From Ixodes scapularis (lineage: Eukaryota; Arthropoda; Arachnida; Ixodida; Ixodidae), in NCBI RefSeq assembly GCF_016920785.2, contig NW_024609836.1, forward strand, positions 60,297,439-60,361,438: a DNA stretch of 64,000 nucleotides. The letters run 5' to 3'. Within the stretch, counting starts at the first letter, position 1; every line of letters begins with the position of its first letter. The notes below the pieces were generated by a model that ran no database searches, had not been told where the DNA came from, and saw only the letters and a list, made by a program, of their open reading frames with translations. Below, in pieces: positions 24,594 through 37,026 of this stretch. The position numbers were made by a program, and so were the translations under genes.

Positions 24594-25553
24594 TAAAACA
24601 ACCCCGTGCAGTTTTTTTAAATTATATTTTATGGGTGATAGATTGTATCTAACGATACTATGTTCAAAGTAGCAGACAACGCTCACTCAGAAAAGGCGCG
24701 GATCTGCTTTTCTCGACGTTCGCTTTACGTCGCGATAGCACCGTTAAAATGCAACCTCAAATCTCCGTAGAGACACTTGGAGTGTCTCTTTCCCCTTGAG
24801 GTTTTGAGATAAACCACAAAAATCCCTCGACAAGGCTTATCTGGTCTTTTCCAGACAACCATAACAGCTGCAGGCGATAACGATCTTCATCCGCAGACTG
24901 CCCCCTTTATTAATCTCCAAACTCCAAAATAAAACCAAATCAATAGATACGAAGCGCCAATTGCACGTTGGTGGAACATTACAAGGAACTCGGCGAGTGC
25001 AGCAACCGACTTACTGACGTCGCAATGGGATTAATCAGGCCCCCCTATTCATCTATAACGCAGATAAACGAGGCAACGAGATCTCAATTAATACCCGAGA
25101 GATAGATACAAGTCAACCTATCATTACGTGATTATCATACGCGCACTAAACATGCGGAGACTGTAGAGGGCAGCGCAGACAATGAAAAAAAGAAAGAAAA
25201 AAAGAAAAAAAAAAGTAAAAATGGCCTAAATTCTTGAGCGCAACCGAGCGTAGACAAAGCGCGTTAGCCAAGCGCCTGCAAAGTGGATTATTGCTCCCTG
25301 TATAGCGTACAAAACGCAAAAGAACAATGCAAAACGTAAATAAAGAGAAGAATACGGAACTTTGCTTTGATGGCGACTTGGAGCTCGGCGGAAGCGAGTA
25401 AACAACCGAGCTCCTTTAAACCTTACCGCGCGAATACGCACTTGGCGCGTCGACTTGCCCTTCCCCAAGATCACGTGGCGATCAGACGGGATTGGATTGG
25501 CTTCGGTCGTTTGTGGTGTTTCGCTGCAATCCGTCGTAAGGTAAAACGAAGTA
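24594..25553. other. EHD intron segment with a truncated MITE end
   Basis: Unassigned sequence. Its last part (about 25530-25553) is the right end of a relative of the 24210-24591 MITE, and its terminal TA is where the next MITE inserted. Confidence 0.4.
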
Positions 25554-25801
25554 TAGACCTTTTCCACAAGGGCGCCGCCATCTTGAATTGTCGTCACTTC
25601 CAGTATGGGCGACGAAAAAAAAGTAAAACGTTTCAACCTGTAACTAGTAAAAAAATAGAGGCGAGCCAAAACGAGAATGTGTGACGGTTAGGCTTATATC
25701 CTAAATGTCTTCTATTGGCGTGGCAACGGCAAAGTTACGTTTTCGCCCATACTGGAAGTGACGTCAATTCAAGATGGCGGCGCCCTTGTGGAAAAGGTCT
25801 A
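25554..25801. mobile_element. TA-target MITE, 248 bp, nested
   Basis: Inverted repeats of about 84 bp begin TAGACCTTTTCCACAAGGGC on the left and the same text on the minus strand at the right. TA flanks at 25552-25553 and 25802-25803. The arms include GCCGCCATCTTGAATTG and a CACTTCCAGTATGGGCGA block. Arms are highly similar, so the insertion is fairly recent. Confidence 0.82.
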
Positions 25802-25803
25802 TA

Positions 25804-27871
25804 TAGAGTGCCAAACGCCACCCCACCCACACACACACACAAAAGATATATTTCAAAACCCATAACAGTTTAGGGGACATTGCGCCGGATTTATGAAACC
25901 ATATCTTCTGTTGCGTCCTATTCGGGGCAGGATATTACCGCGCCGCAGCTATGTGTCGTTTAGCTTTTAATTCTGTCGTCGTGTGTGCTGGTATCGCGTC
26001 TCTCCCGTTATACGTAGTAAAAGAAAGGGGAAAGAAAACACTTTTTTTGTTTTTTTTTTTATACGAAGAGATATAACAGGTAGGTTTGCTGAAAGGGAAG
26101 AAAAGAAAGAAGACTCGAAGGGGGGGGGGGGGGGGGGGGGGGGGGGGATGAAGCAACCACGCGCAACGTACAACGAGCAACCAAAAATCACACGAAATTC
26201 GAAACACGAGAAAAAGAGTCCCGTGTTATTTTTTTTTTTTTTTTATACGACTATTTGGCGTCACGCTACGTTGCGTGAGCTTTGACCTTTCCCGACCAAT
26301 GTATCGGAGGCATTTCCCCACTAAATATAATGCCCAAATGACACGTGTCGCTGGAACCGGCGCCTAATCATGCACCAATCGAATCGGTACAGAATGCGCC
26401 CATACGTATTCTGTACCCGGTGCACGCTTCGAGGAGTGTGCGTTCAGATGTCATGACGGCAGCGAAGCGAATCGCAAACATCAAAGTACTCTATATTGTC
26501 TATTGCTTTTACCCGACATAGGCCCAATGTAACACACACCCCATTATATATATATATTAGGGTAGGACGGTTAATTTAAAATTGAATGCAAACCCATTAA
26601 TCGCCAGCCTTACTCGATTAATGAATCGATTAAAATCGGTTCCGTTGACCTTCAAGCAAAATATAAAAAAAAAAAGATATGTCAACACTACTCGTCTTTC
26701 TAATATTATGTTTTCTAATCAAAAACATACCGCTGTGCCGCAAAAAAAAAAGAAGAAAAAAGGAACACGAAAATACGAAAAACGGGCAAATATTAGTAAA
26801 AATAAAACACTACTAGATTTTTATTTTGGTATCATATTCACTATTGGACGACAATCGTGGGGAACGCTAAAGTGCTTTACTGTTGACAGTTTACCGTTTT
26901 AACAGTGCGCAGCGCCTGTTAAAACGGGTAAATTCGTCGCAAATAGTAAAGAAGACATTGTCACTTTCTTCTAGAAATTTCTGAATCAAAACCAAACCGA
27001 TTACCTGGTTAAAAAAATAAGAACCGCGATTAAAGTACTATTTGTTGTTAATTAATTGGAAGGTTAATCCCAGCCGTACTTTTAGTTCTTCTCCAATCTC
27101 GGCTTCAATCGCGCGCTGAGCACTGGTACGTCGCGAACCCGCTGAGGTACGAGCTCGACTGAATTCGCATTTTTCGAAAATTCGAACGCTAAGTTTGACG
27201 AAAGTTCGATAACTATTCCCATGCGCGGAAACTGAGCACGAATTGACGCCACCTAGCGGAAAAGGGGGAGCAATAGTGGCTGGGTCTACTGTTTTATTCA
27301 AGGGGAGGGGGACACGACGTCATGCGGCTGATGCCTAGTCCATATGCCTAATCATAAAAAAAAAAAAAAAAGAAAGTCGGATAGGAAGTGCTGCCGGACG
27401 TTTATACGTTTTAAAGTTCCGACTGGCAGCCGGTAACTTTTACCAGCCGAAAGAGCGACATCGGCGACGCCGCAAGACCGAACTGAAGAGGGGCAGCAGA
27501 CTCAGAGTACACCGTTCGAGGCATTGAACAAGAGCTAAAGCATCACCAACTCATGTTTACAAACAAACCGGAGCGCCCGAAGCGCCCCTAGCGGACGCCA
27601 CCGGCGCCGCTAGGGGCGCCGGTGGCGTCCGGTGTGGGCAAGAAGCTCGCCGTCGCCCATAAACAAACCATTGAAATGCGATGTTGTCGGCGTCGGTGTG
27701 AGTCCCCGCGCTCTTTTTCGCGTTGAAATTGTTGATTCTACGTCCTCCTAACGACGTCCGACTAGTTGAGCGGCGCCAGCGAATTTACCGAGGCTCGTTA
27801 CACCGCAAAACTTCGCGTGAATGATGTGACATGCGGCGATTCATTCCGCGTGGACGCCGCAGAATGTACGC
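25804..27871. other. EHD intron segment with homopolymers and a GC hairpin
   Basis: It contains a G28 tract (26120-26147) and T runs. A GC-rich perfect hairpin lies at about 27588-27626: arms GGACGCCACCGGCGCC and its complement, loop GCTAGG. No gene. Confidence 0.45.
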
Positions 27872-27874
27872 TAA

Positions 27875-28012
27875 AGCCTGATTCACATGATGAGATTTCG
27901 CCCGCAATTTTCAGTAGCGACGTCGCTCGGACTGCAAAAGCGTGAACCGTAGCTGCGATGCCGACGTCGATACTGAAAATCGCAAGCAGAATCTAACCAA
28001 GTGAATCAGGCA
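27875..28012. mobile_element. PIF/Harbinger-type MITE, 138 bp, TSD TAA
   Basis: Ends AGCCTGATTCACATG (left) and, on minus, TGCCTGATTCACTTG (right), flanked by TAA on both sides (27872-27874 and 28013-28015). Internal inverted similarity continues through AATTTTCAGTAGCGACGTCG. TAA/TTA duplication and small size fit PIF/Harbinger. Confidence 0.78.
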
Positions 28013-28015
28013 TAA

Positions 28016-29981
28016 CAAGGCGGTGATGGCCACTGGTAACAATGATCAACACCTCCTTGTATCTACTGTTTACGTCCAGCCTGCTTACCAACCTTCAAAC
28101 TTCAGTTTTTTGGGGTCTGCACTTACTTCTTATCGCAAGTACCAGGCCCACGTTTGGTATACGGGCCGGTGTCCTCTAAAAGAGCAGACGACAAGCAGAA
28201 ACGTTTGGAAGAGCAGACGACAGTTCGAACGATCAGGCGGCCCTTTGAACTTGGAGACGCACTGAACGTGGTCCGCAGGTGGTCCCTACAACTTGACGAT
28301 TTTCCGGCGCTCATTTTGGAACAAAACAAATAAATTTGATGACCAGAAGTTTCCGTGAATTTAACCCAAAATGCTTCCCGCCCAAGCAATCGTGGTCCGA
28401 CGGCGTTTGGTTTTCCCTTTTCACGGCACATATCCGCGTTCTCGGACGAGCAGAGCACATGAAAACTGACCTTCATATCTTTCTCGACACTTTTGGTACA
28501 GCCCCAGTCGCAGCATTTTTACGAGAAGGCAGGTTTTTGTCTGGTTCCTTTCTAAACAACGCAGGAATACACGTCTCACATGGGCACTTCCGCCCACAGC
28601 CCTGGACCGGAAGTGCGTCCGACGCGCCACCACTGCGGCGTGACGTAACAGAGATGAGTTCGTGTATAGCCTGGCCAAACCGAAGAGCGTGCTCGATCGT
28701 CCGATAGGCACTCACGCGATTAGGGCTTCGCTGTGCTAATGATTCCTACGAATGCCCGCTTGTGTCTCTATTCATCGGTCAGTGCTCGTCATTTCGTTTT
28801 TATCGGCGAGTGCCTGTGTCAACTTTCCGAAGGAAGGAGGCCGGTCAGGATGGTGACGACCGATGATGGTGTTCGCCCGATGGAAATCACCCAAAAAGTC
28901 GAATAAGAAAAAACAAACAAAAAAAAACTACACTATAATTTGTTTGATCCCGCTGGACACATTACGACGTTGGTTGGTTTACGATGGTAAGTGTGGCCAC
29001 GTTTATTGCAAAACAAAACGACAACAAGTAGAGAGTAATTTACAGTTCAAAACTCCCAAAATTAAAACCCATACTTTAGTCCCCAGTCCCAAGAGCCGAA
29101 TCTCCCTCATCTCAAAGGCCGAATCCCCCGAGAATCCTCTCGGCACCCCTTTTCTAGACTCGTAGAGGCCTCCTTTCCCTGCAGAGACGAACCAATCACT
29201 TTAAATTCGCCCATTGTCACGTGGTACACTATTGCCCAATGATCAGCGAGCTGTCAACGTGATCCCCCTCCGACACCTCAATGGTCAAAATCAAATTCCT
29301 TGCAGAGTCACTACATGCTTTCCTCGCCGCCTGGCTGACGCCACCCAGTTAAGTTGTTGCGTCGATTAAAAGCCAAGCTTCTACACTAAACGGTGAAATA
29401 CACCGGACACAAGCACACCCGCTTAAAATCCACAAGTGCGGACAGAAGTACCGCTCCTGAAGACACGGGTGTTCCGGCGCCCCAAACTGAAACCCAATCC
29501 GTTTGTTAACGACCGGGGTCTGACTCAGCTCCACCGAGTTCCGCGGCTACTCGAAGCCCCCCTGCCGCAGGTCTGCGAGCAAACGGCCAAAAATGCCGAC
29601 ACAAACATAAGGCAGACACAAAAAAAACAACGCCGACACAACCATAGAAAGATAAGCTTTTCTAAACAAATCTTACTTATTCCAAACAAAATCCTTCGTT
29701 ACTTAACAGCCTGCCTCCCGAGACATCATCGTGAGCGCCGTGCGAAACCAAACCGCGACGCCACAAATCGCCCAGTGCATTTTCGCGTTCTTGGCCCTCA
29801 GCTGTTTCATTTGCACGCAGAAAGAACCAGAAATGCCTCGCTGCTAGAAACCACCTGAAGAAGGTCACGCGTCGGTCATGACGTTCTTCCGACAAATTCC
29901 AAGAATCACGGCGTTGGGAGAGAAGGTTGGTGGAGAGCTGGGCACGGCTTCTTTGCGGATGCCCCGCGCCTGGTTTTATTC
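28016..29981. other. EHD intron segment, nothing assignable
   Basis: Open frames of 100-140 codons occur on both strands but overlap each other and show no recognisable domain. Two CAGACGAC octamers lie at 28185 and 28214. Confidence 0.35.
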
Positions 29982-30110
29982 CGAGTTTTAGTAGACCGTT
30001 CCGACGATCCCGATAACGGTACCCGACACTCCGCCGGTGCCTCTGTGCGGGTATAGTATCGTTACCGGGTATCGCTATGGGATGTATCGGAACAATCTAC
30101 TAAAACTCCC
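29982..30110. mobile_element. MITE of the GGGAGTT family, about 129 bp
   Basis: Right end on minus is GGGAGTTTTAGTAGATTGTTC and left end is CCGAGTTTTAGTAGACCGTTC, with further inverted similarity through CGATCCCGATAACGGTACC. Confidence 0.65.
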
Positions 30111-31690
30111 ATTCGTTTGCCTTTAATAAGCTAACAAAAGTATTAAAAGTGCATCGTTGATTGTGTGAACATAGTTAATTATTAAAAAATATATATATAT
30201 ATAACATACACCTTTATAAATTATTTTCCTTACCAACATTCGTAACTAATGTGTAGGAGTCGAACTTCGTCGAATTTTGCTAGAGTTTCGAAGGTTCGGC
30301 GAAATTTCGTAACAACTAAAACATGGCGACCGCCAAAGTTGCTCGATGGGGTTCTGAGAAGAGGTCTATTATTCAGGCAAATATCGAGCCCGCGAAAATA
30401 AGGCCATTCATATTAATCAAACCCCTCTTCTCGCGACGAAACAAAAAGCAGACGGCAGAGAAAGAAATGTGAAAGAAAGAAAGAGTCCCACACGAGAAAA
30501 GGGTGCGGTCAAACACCTGCCCGCCAACAGGTCGTCTGCTAATAATGCGGTCGCATTCTCGCCTTTGCGCGTCCCACCCGGAGTCACTATTATACTGCAG
30601 AGTCCCGCCCATGTTGTGCGAGGCGCAATAATTAGTAGCACCGTTTCTTCGCCGTACCCTTTTTGAAGCGTGTACCTCTTTCAAAGTACCGTAGGTGTGT
30701 ATATATATATTTGTTTCTGTCTGTCCTTTCATAGACGCCCCGCCGCTGCGCTGCACAAATAAAGAAAAGAAATTAATTCGAAGAAAGAAGGCAGTTAAAA
30801 AGAACTCAAATAAAAACGCAGTAGACGCATGAATCTCACAAACAGAATAAAGAAAAAAATACAGCGTTTTTTTATGTGTGCTGTTTTTTAGAAAGAAAAA
30901 GGTGGCCGAAAAAAAAAAAAAAAAAGAAAGCACCGATAAATGTATGCCAGATAGGCAAACTACTTGGCACGAGATATACCACGCCAGAATCGATAGGGGA
31001 GCCCTATAGAAACAAAAAAACCATTATCTCGTTTCTTTGTAGAAGACACGCCAAGAATCCATGTCACGTTAGCGACATGAACGCAACCCGATGCCAAATC
31101 GTGGCAGTTGAACGAGTGGCCCAACCCGGAAATCGTACGCGCATAATTTGATGCAGCGAGATGTCGCAAAGAACACGACCAACTCGTTGGTCGTGGCAAA
31201 GAAGACCTCGGGGTTCACGGAAATTCGCAGATTTCAACTCGCAGATATACGGTTCGAAAGGTTTTCGCTCCCGGGGTTGTACAGCGCGCGTCGCCAACAC
31301 GACAGACGGCAGCGCCGAGATGTCGCCAGTGGTGTACTCAGAGGCGTTCAATATATGAGCTGAAACAGTCCTTCGTGTTTCTTTGACTTGGTTCGAACTA
31401 GAAACGGAATGCGAAGTTAAGGTCCCATACTTCCCGAGAATTCTTAGAAAAACCGCAGACGCAGAAAAAAAAAAAAAAAGAAAAAGCGGATTGGGTGTTT
31501 TTAGGTTACACTGATCGTGATAGTACAATTCACAAGATTCGCCGTTGTCATCTAAATAAAAAAAAAAAAAAAAATGGTGCGTATTGTGTATATACTTTTT
31601 AAAATATTTGATAAAGAAAATAACAACGCTTTTTGCGTTTGACACACGTTTTGATAAAAAAAAAAAAAAAAAGAAGATATGAGATTATCT
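30111..31690. other. EHD intron segment, nothing assignable
   Basis: AT-rich with A/T runs (30909-30925, 31467-31482, 31557-31574, 31657-31672). A short perfect palindrome CACGACCAACTCGTTGGTCG lies near 31177. No gene. Confidence 0.35.
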
Positions 31691-31699
31691 TAAATGAAC

Positions 31700-33155
31700 G
31701 GCCGAGGCTACATCCACGCGCGGGGACGTAGCCAAGCCGGGAGGAGATAAGGCTCCATCCACGCAAAAGCCCACGTGACTTATAAAATAAGAACATAATT
31801 TGCTTTTATGTACATATTATGCGTTCTTGTAAGTAAATATAGGATATAAAAATAAAGAGGTTACATTTTATTGTTGTTTTAAAGTTAATATATCACGTGA
31901 CTTTACAAATTCTTAGACAATTTATCAATGTTTCACTGTTTTCTAACACTAATAGGAAATATCATGCGTCATAAAAATAGTATCCATAGGTATCTTTATA
32001 TTTATGTTGTCCAGGAGTCACACACGCGTGTGGGCAGCGTGCGTGCCATCCGTGCGTGTGGGCGTGCAGCCTGGAGCCACGTGGTGCGGCCTCCGGGGCC
32101 TTCGCCCATGTGCGCATCGCTTCTGGGGCGAGGCGGCGGGGCTTCGCCGTGTGGCGTTGTAGCGTGAGCTTATGTGCATCGAAGGGGACAATTGCGAGCC
32201 CACCGCTTCGTATGTTCTTGACTTGCGCGCACGCTCGCAATCTCACAAAGATTGTGAGAGGATGAGAACAATGCATTAGTCCCAGTAATAACAAACCTAC
32301 CGAGAGCATTCAATCAAGAGAACTGGGTAAAAGGTTACAGGAACAGTTTATTTCATGACAAATAAAACAGTAGCCGGTGCACAGATGCCAATCGTTCACG
32401 AGATCAGCGGTGAACGCGAAGCCCTTCTTGCGGCAGAACTCCTGCAGGAGCCAGTTCACTTCTCTGTGCCGATCATTCAACGCCTGGATCACTGCACTTT
32501 GCCTACGCTGACACTTCAAAGTAGAGAACCTGTTCTCCCGCAACGGAAGAAAAGGCGATCTGCGTCGTCGGCTTGCGTTCCAAGATCTGAGCGGCCAGCC
32601 GACGGTACTTGTCAACGTGCGCGCTGGCACAAACGCTGGTGTTGTTTGTGCCAACATCGAGCAGGGCGTCAGACACCTTGAAGAACAAAGCCTCGATCCT
32701 AATGCCACTAAACACCCGCACTTCGGCAGCCACCCGGTTTTTCGATGCCAAATATTGGGACAAGTATTTCACCATAGAATCCCCGGCAACCAAAACTGGA
32801 GGCATATCAGAAGCGCGACCGTGCGGATACAATAAAGGGCCAAACTCCTTAACAAAGAAAACAATAAAAAAAAAAAGAAACGATTTAGAGAAAGTTAAAC
32901 CCGGTTGCAGAAGACCATGCAGGAACAGCAGTCCGCGCATGGAAGGAACGCAAGGAGCAATGGCCACCGAGCACATGGCAAAACAATGGGAGGCAAGACC
33001 GCAGGTCGATTGCTGCGTGGACGGAGAGAAGACGGAAGAACTGCCTCCGTCCACGCAAGAAGTGACGTAGGGCGCCGGAAGTGACGTAGTGCGTGGATGG
33101 AGCCTTATCTCCTCCCGACGTGGCTACATCCCCGCGCGTGGATGTAGACACTCCC
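31700..33155 (-). mobile_element. MULE-like element, 1.46 kb, carrying an SGNH-like ORF
   Basis: Flanked by a 9-bp duplication TAAATGAAC (31691-31699 and 33156-33164; a tenth base G also matches). Inverted repeats of about 70 bp share TACATCCACGCGCGGGGA and GGGAGGAGATAAGGCTCCAT. A 9-bp duplication and G-starting ends suit Mutator-like elements. No transposase is present; the cargo is the ORF described separately, so the element is non-autonomous. Confidence 0.78.
32310..32871 (-). pseudogene. Broken SGNH/GDSL-hydrolase-like ORF inside the MULE-like element
   Basis: Reading on minus, a frame ending at 32503 has PPVLVAGDSMVKYLSQYLAS (SGNH block I, GDSM), RVFSGIRIEALFFKV (block II Gly) and VGTNNTS (block III, GTNN). 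After TTQIAFSS the protein continues in another frame (ending at 32310) with LRENRFSTLKCQRRQSAVI, ALNDRHREVNWLLQEFC and DLVNDWHL, so one frameshift lies near 32535-32560. The final DGxHL block that would carry the catalytic Asp and His is not seen; the tail after NDWHL diverges. SGNH proteins are esterases or lipases, and such domains also travel with retroelements. Here it is probably a captured, decayed sequence. The start is not defined: in-frame sequence extends upstream toward 33054 but is low complexity. Confidence 0.65.
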
Positions 33156-33165
33156 TAAATGAACG

Positions 33166-34377
33166 CACAAGTATCGTCCAAATAAAGGAGGAAATGAGGG
33201 ACACTTCGCAAAAGAATCGAACTTCTGATTGGTTCTTGAGGTGAAAACGATAACACGAGTACGCAACTTCTAACACGGTCAAAAGCTCCAATATTGGATC
33301 TTTGGACTCGCTGGACCTCTGGACTCGAAATCGCGTAGCCAAGGAGGAGGGGGTCTTGGCTAAGATTTTGCTGCGATATCAGCCCCACTCTGATTGATAT
33401 ATAAAACATTGAATTTTAATCCTTATTATTTAAATAAAAACAACTTTACCAAGTGAGAAAAGTATTTCTGAAGTAAAGTAACTGCATCTAGATAGAGTTT
33501 TAAATGCGTACGTATTTAATTTCATGTTAATAGTAGGCATCGTAGGTACATACATTCTAGAAGGAGTACCTTTATCTGAGGTACATTCTCGGGAGTTGCT
33601 TTTACAATCCTGGATATGTCACACGCCTCTACAAGTGCTCACCTATGAGGCTAGACCCGATAAGAAACGAGATAACGCCCGGCACGCAGACGAGATAAGG
33701 AAACGCCGCAGAATCACGGGCGAAAGAGACATCAATTAAAGATAGCGGCGAGCAATGAGCAGTCAGAGACAGAAGGCGAGCAACTGTTCAGGTACGTATC
33801 AGGGACCCCACAAGACGCACGCTGAAAGACACACACACGCACACACACATACACACAAAAAAAAACGATTTAAAATAATCGGTCCCCAATCGAAACATGC
33901 AAACTCGCTCCGCGGCATTAAAACAAGTATATAAAAAAAGAAGAAAAGCAGCCACACGAGGAAATTTGCCGCACGGAAACCGCACAAGAAATGTCCGCGT
34001 ATATTTAGTTTCTAAAAAAAAAAAAAAAAAAATAATAATATAAAAAAATGTAAAACTATTTATTTTTTCTTTTTTTAGATTTTTGATCGATTTTTGGCTC
34101 GCTTCTTCGGCAATTCAGTTCCTGGACCTCAGAATCCAGATCAGCATTGACACGCACGCAGCTTATGTGCGGACGTGGAAATATTCAGTCATCTTAAAAA
34201 AGTTCAAGATATGTGCAGCTTCTCATATGTTCCCTCTATAATTGCTATATATATTTATTTTTTTCGCGTCGTACGTGCATCCCTTTTAAGGCTTACCAGC
34301 AGTTCGTGGTCACAATAAAACGATTGATTGGTTGACGGATTATAAAAGACGCATATACGCCATATATAATTTATATC
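33166..34377. other. EHD intron segment, nothing assignable
   Basis: Unassigned. An (AC)n-like run lies at 33830-33860 and an A run at 34014-34030. Confidence 0.35.
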
Positions 34378-34760
34378 AGTTGTCAAATGTTTATTGAACA
34401 AATCACACGAGGAAGGTAATTTCAACTTCTCATGTGTTTATTGGACAAACCACATGAGAAGTGTTTATAGTTTCAATTTCTCATGTGTTTCTTGAATAAA
34501 ACATTCGCAAAATGTTTCTGAAGTTTACGGGACAAATCATATGGGGAATTTGTCTAATTTCAATTTCTCACATGCATATCGAACATAGCACAACAGTAAT
34601 GATTCTCATTTCAATTCCTCGTGCGCTTATTAGGCTGAGAATTGTGTCAAATTTCAATTTCTCACTTGCCTATTGAACATACCATGTCAGCAATGTTTCT
34701 AAGTTCAATTCTGATATATTTACTGGACAAATCACACGAGAAGTGTTTATAATCTAAAAA
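34378..34760. repeat. Degenerate AT-rich tandem repeat, period roughly 65-75 bp
   Basis: The words TTTCAATTTCTCA, ACATGTG/CATGTG, TATTGAACA and AAATCACACGAGAAGTG recur five or six times in the same order. Units are diverged, so the period is approximate. Confidence 0.65.
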
Positions 34761-35937
34761 AAGGAATGTATATACATTGATGTCGTGGGGTCCGGTCAAC
34801 AACCCACAACATCCTATTCGTAATGGGAAAAAATCAAACTTCTTTCATAAAAAAAAAAAAAATGTATAAAAAAATTAAGTGACGTGGAAGAATACTAGTT
34901 AAAGGATGAAAAAGGAAACCTCGCTTTAATGACGTTACGATTTCCGTTTCCGGAGACGAGGTGATAAGGCGAGCAACGAGATGGACATCCTCGCTACTGC
35001 GCATCAAAAGGTTAGGGGATAACAACCCCTAATCGAGAGTTCGATACCCGACATATTCCAAATTCTTGCTCACCGATATCCCCACCTTATGATCCCTCAC
35101 TGAAGCAAAACCGTGACGTCATTCGATTCGCGGACTATGTCTGAGATCACTGATCTCACCCCCACCCGCGGGAGGGCGTACGAAACGATAGGAAAGAGAA
35201 AAACAAGCTTACAATCCACGCCCCCTTCTCAGCAAGAAAGAATGAGAACACGATTTGCAACCCATTGTCCTCGACCTCTCTACGTCACTGAGCCACACGA
35301 TAATTATCGTTCGCGGTGCCAAATGCCAACGCCATCACCTTCCCAGAAACGGCTTAAACGCTTCATCGATCGGTGGCGCCGAAGTCTTGCCAACCATTTC
35401 GGCCGAATTGCATCCACGAACACCAAACTACCTCAGGACTACTAGCAATCGATGAATTAATGGGTACAGCTGGAGACTTTTAGTGGGGGCGGCGGCTTGC
35501 GCACACCTAGCCAACACCTTTAGATTTCACTAACTAATCTCCGATTAAAAAAAAAAAAAGAAAAGCTAAGGTTTTTGCAATATGTGTGATGGTGGCCGCG
35601 TCTTCGGTACCGTGATGCGTGCTCTTTCCGAGTGGATGAATGCATGAATAGAGCTGAACCTTTTTACTCGGGCGGTGGATTGCGCCATCTATATAGCCCC
35701 AGAGGAGGAGGCGACACCACCTAGCGGAAAAGACGCGAAGGAGAGAAGCGGGGAGCTACCGTTTATGCGAGTGTGCAGCCAAAACTCACGCTGCCTTGCG
35801 GGCCGACATGTGAAACGGAGGAAAGCGGATTGAATGCGCGTCACTGAAGTTGCGAGCAGCCTGCACAGACGGCGCAATTAATTTCCATGGTTTTGCGAAA
35901 GGCTACAGCCTAAACTATAGCCCGCGAAGTCCAATCA
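34761..35937. other. EHD intron segment with dispersed-repeat fragments
   Basis: Copies related to GGCGGTAGCTTGCGCCAC are near 35488 and 35669, each followed by CACCTAGC or a variant. Otherwise unassigned. Confidence 0.4.
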
Positions 35938-36145
35938 AGAGTCAGTTGGAAACATTGTTCCGAAGTGCGTATGTACCGTCTGGAGCAATATGCCACGTGG
36001 TTTCCAACTCGCCCGTGATTGGACCTGGCGACCCCTAGTTTTGATCACGAGTTAGTTGGAAACGACGTGGTACATTGTTCCGAAGTCGGGAGCAATATAC
36101 CACGCGGTTTTCAAATAGACTGGACCTGGCGGTCCGTAGTTTTCA
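35938..36145. repeat. Two-copy direct repeat, about 105-110 bp each
   Basis: AGTCAGTTGGAAAC ... ATTGTTCCGAAGT ... GGAGCAATATGCCACG ... GGACCTGGCG occurs twice head to tail, first at about 35938-36035 and again at about 36045-36145. Confidence 0.75.
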
Positions 36146-36645
36146 TTGTAGTTCATTAGAGTTGCGAGGCAAAGTTTAGCCGTGGTCGAGTCCAAGCTTT
36201 TACGAGAGACGGTGAAGCTGCAAGCGTGGAAAGAGGTGACGTCGGTATCGTGCTTTTGTACAACGTTGCGTCATCGCAGCCACGACTGCGCCAAATCGGA
36301 TCCGGCATATCCGAGCTAGAGCCCCGACACGGAACCGGATACCGAAGGCAACTTTTGCGACAGCACCACGGCGCAAGCTATCGCCCGATAAGAAAGGTTT
36401 AGCCAAAACTATTCATCCATCCCCGCCGCATGACCGCTCGCCCGCACGAAACATGGCAGCCTTCAATGCGGGCGCTGGCCTTCGCTGCGGTTCGGTCCCC
36501 CGTCAAGCATCGAACACTTCCTGAACTTGCACTGCACAGCACAGCGGGATCTGTGGTGCCTCTCCGCCGTATCGGCATCTCTCTCTCACAACTCAACAGC
36601 GGAAGTGGATGGAATCACGTGACAGGTCCTCTGGCACGCGCTCTC
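36146..36645. other. EHD intron segment, nothing assignable
   Basis: GC-rich unassigned sequence, leading up to the left target duplication of the next MITE. Confidence 0.3.
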
Positions 36646-36653
36646 ACCGCTCC

Positions 36654-37018
36654 TAGAGTTCCTGTATAGGCTCCCTACGGGAGCCAGAGTTGCGCATTTG
36701 TTTTCCCCGCGCCGCCACGCCGCTATTCGCCGAGATCCATCACGTGAGGAGCAAAGCATCCGTTGGCGTGCAAGAAAGCCAACTTTACAGTCGCTCCGCC
36801 GAAGTTTCTCTTGCCCCGGCGTATGTTCCCCTGCTCTCCGCCTCCTTTTCCTCCTCTCCTGTTTTCCATGCGCGGCGGCGCGCGCCGCGCCGCTATTCGC
36901 CAAATTTAGTCACGTGAGGAGCAAAGCATCCAGCTTGTGCGGGAAAGCCGGCGCTACGGCCACGCGCCGAGGCTGAATGCGCAACTCTGCTACCGTAGGT
37001 AGCTATACAGGAACTCTA
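36654..37018. mobile_element. hAT-type MITE, 365 bp, TSD ACCGCTCC
   Basis: Perfect 8-bp duplication ACCGCTCC (36646-36653 and 37019-37026). Ends TAGAGTTCCTGTATAGGCTC (left) and, on minus, TAGAGTTCCTGTATAGCTAC (right), with similarity to GCAGAGTTGCGCAT about 45 bp in. Inside are two direct copies of a block with CGCCGCTATTCGCC and TCACGTGAGGAGCAAAGCAT. Confidence 0.88.
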
Positions 37019-37026
37019 ACCGCTCC

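Noticed and set aside
34378..34760. CRISPR-like array
   Set aside because: Units are diverged tandem repeats without constant repeat/unique spacer pattern, and the DNA is eukaryotic.
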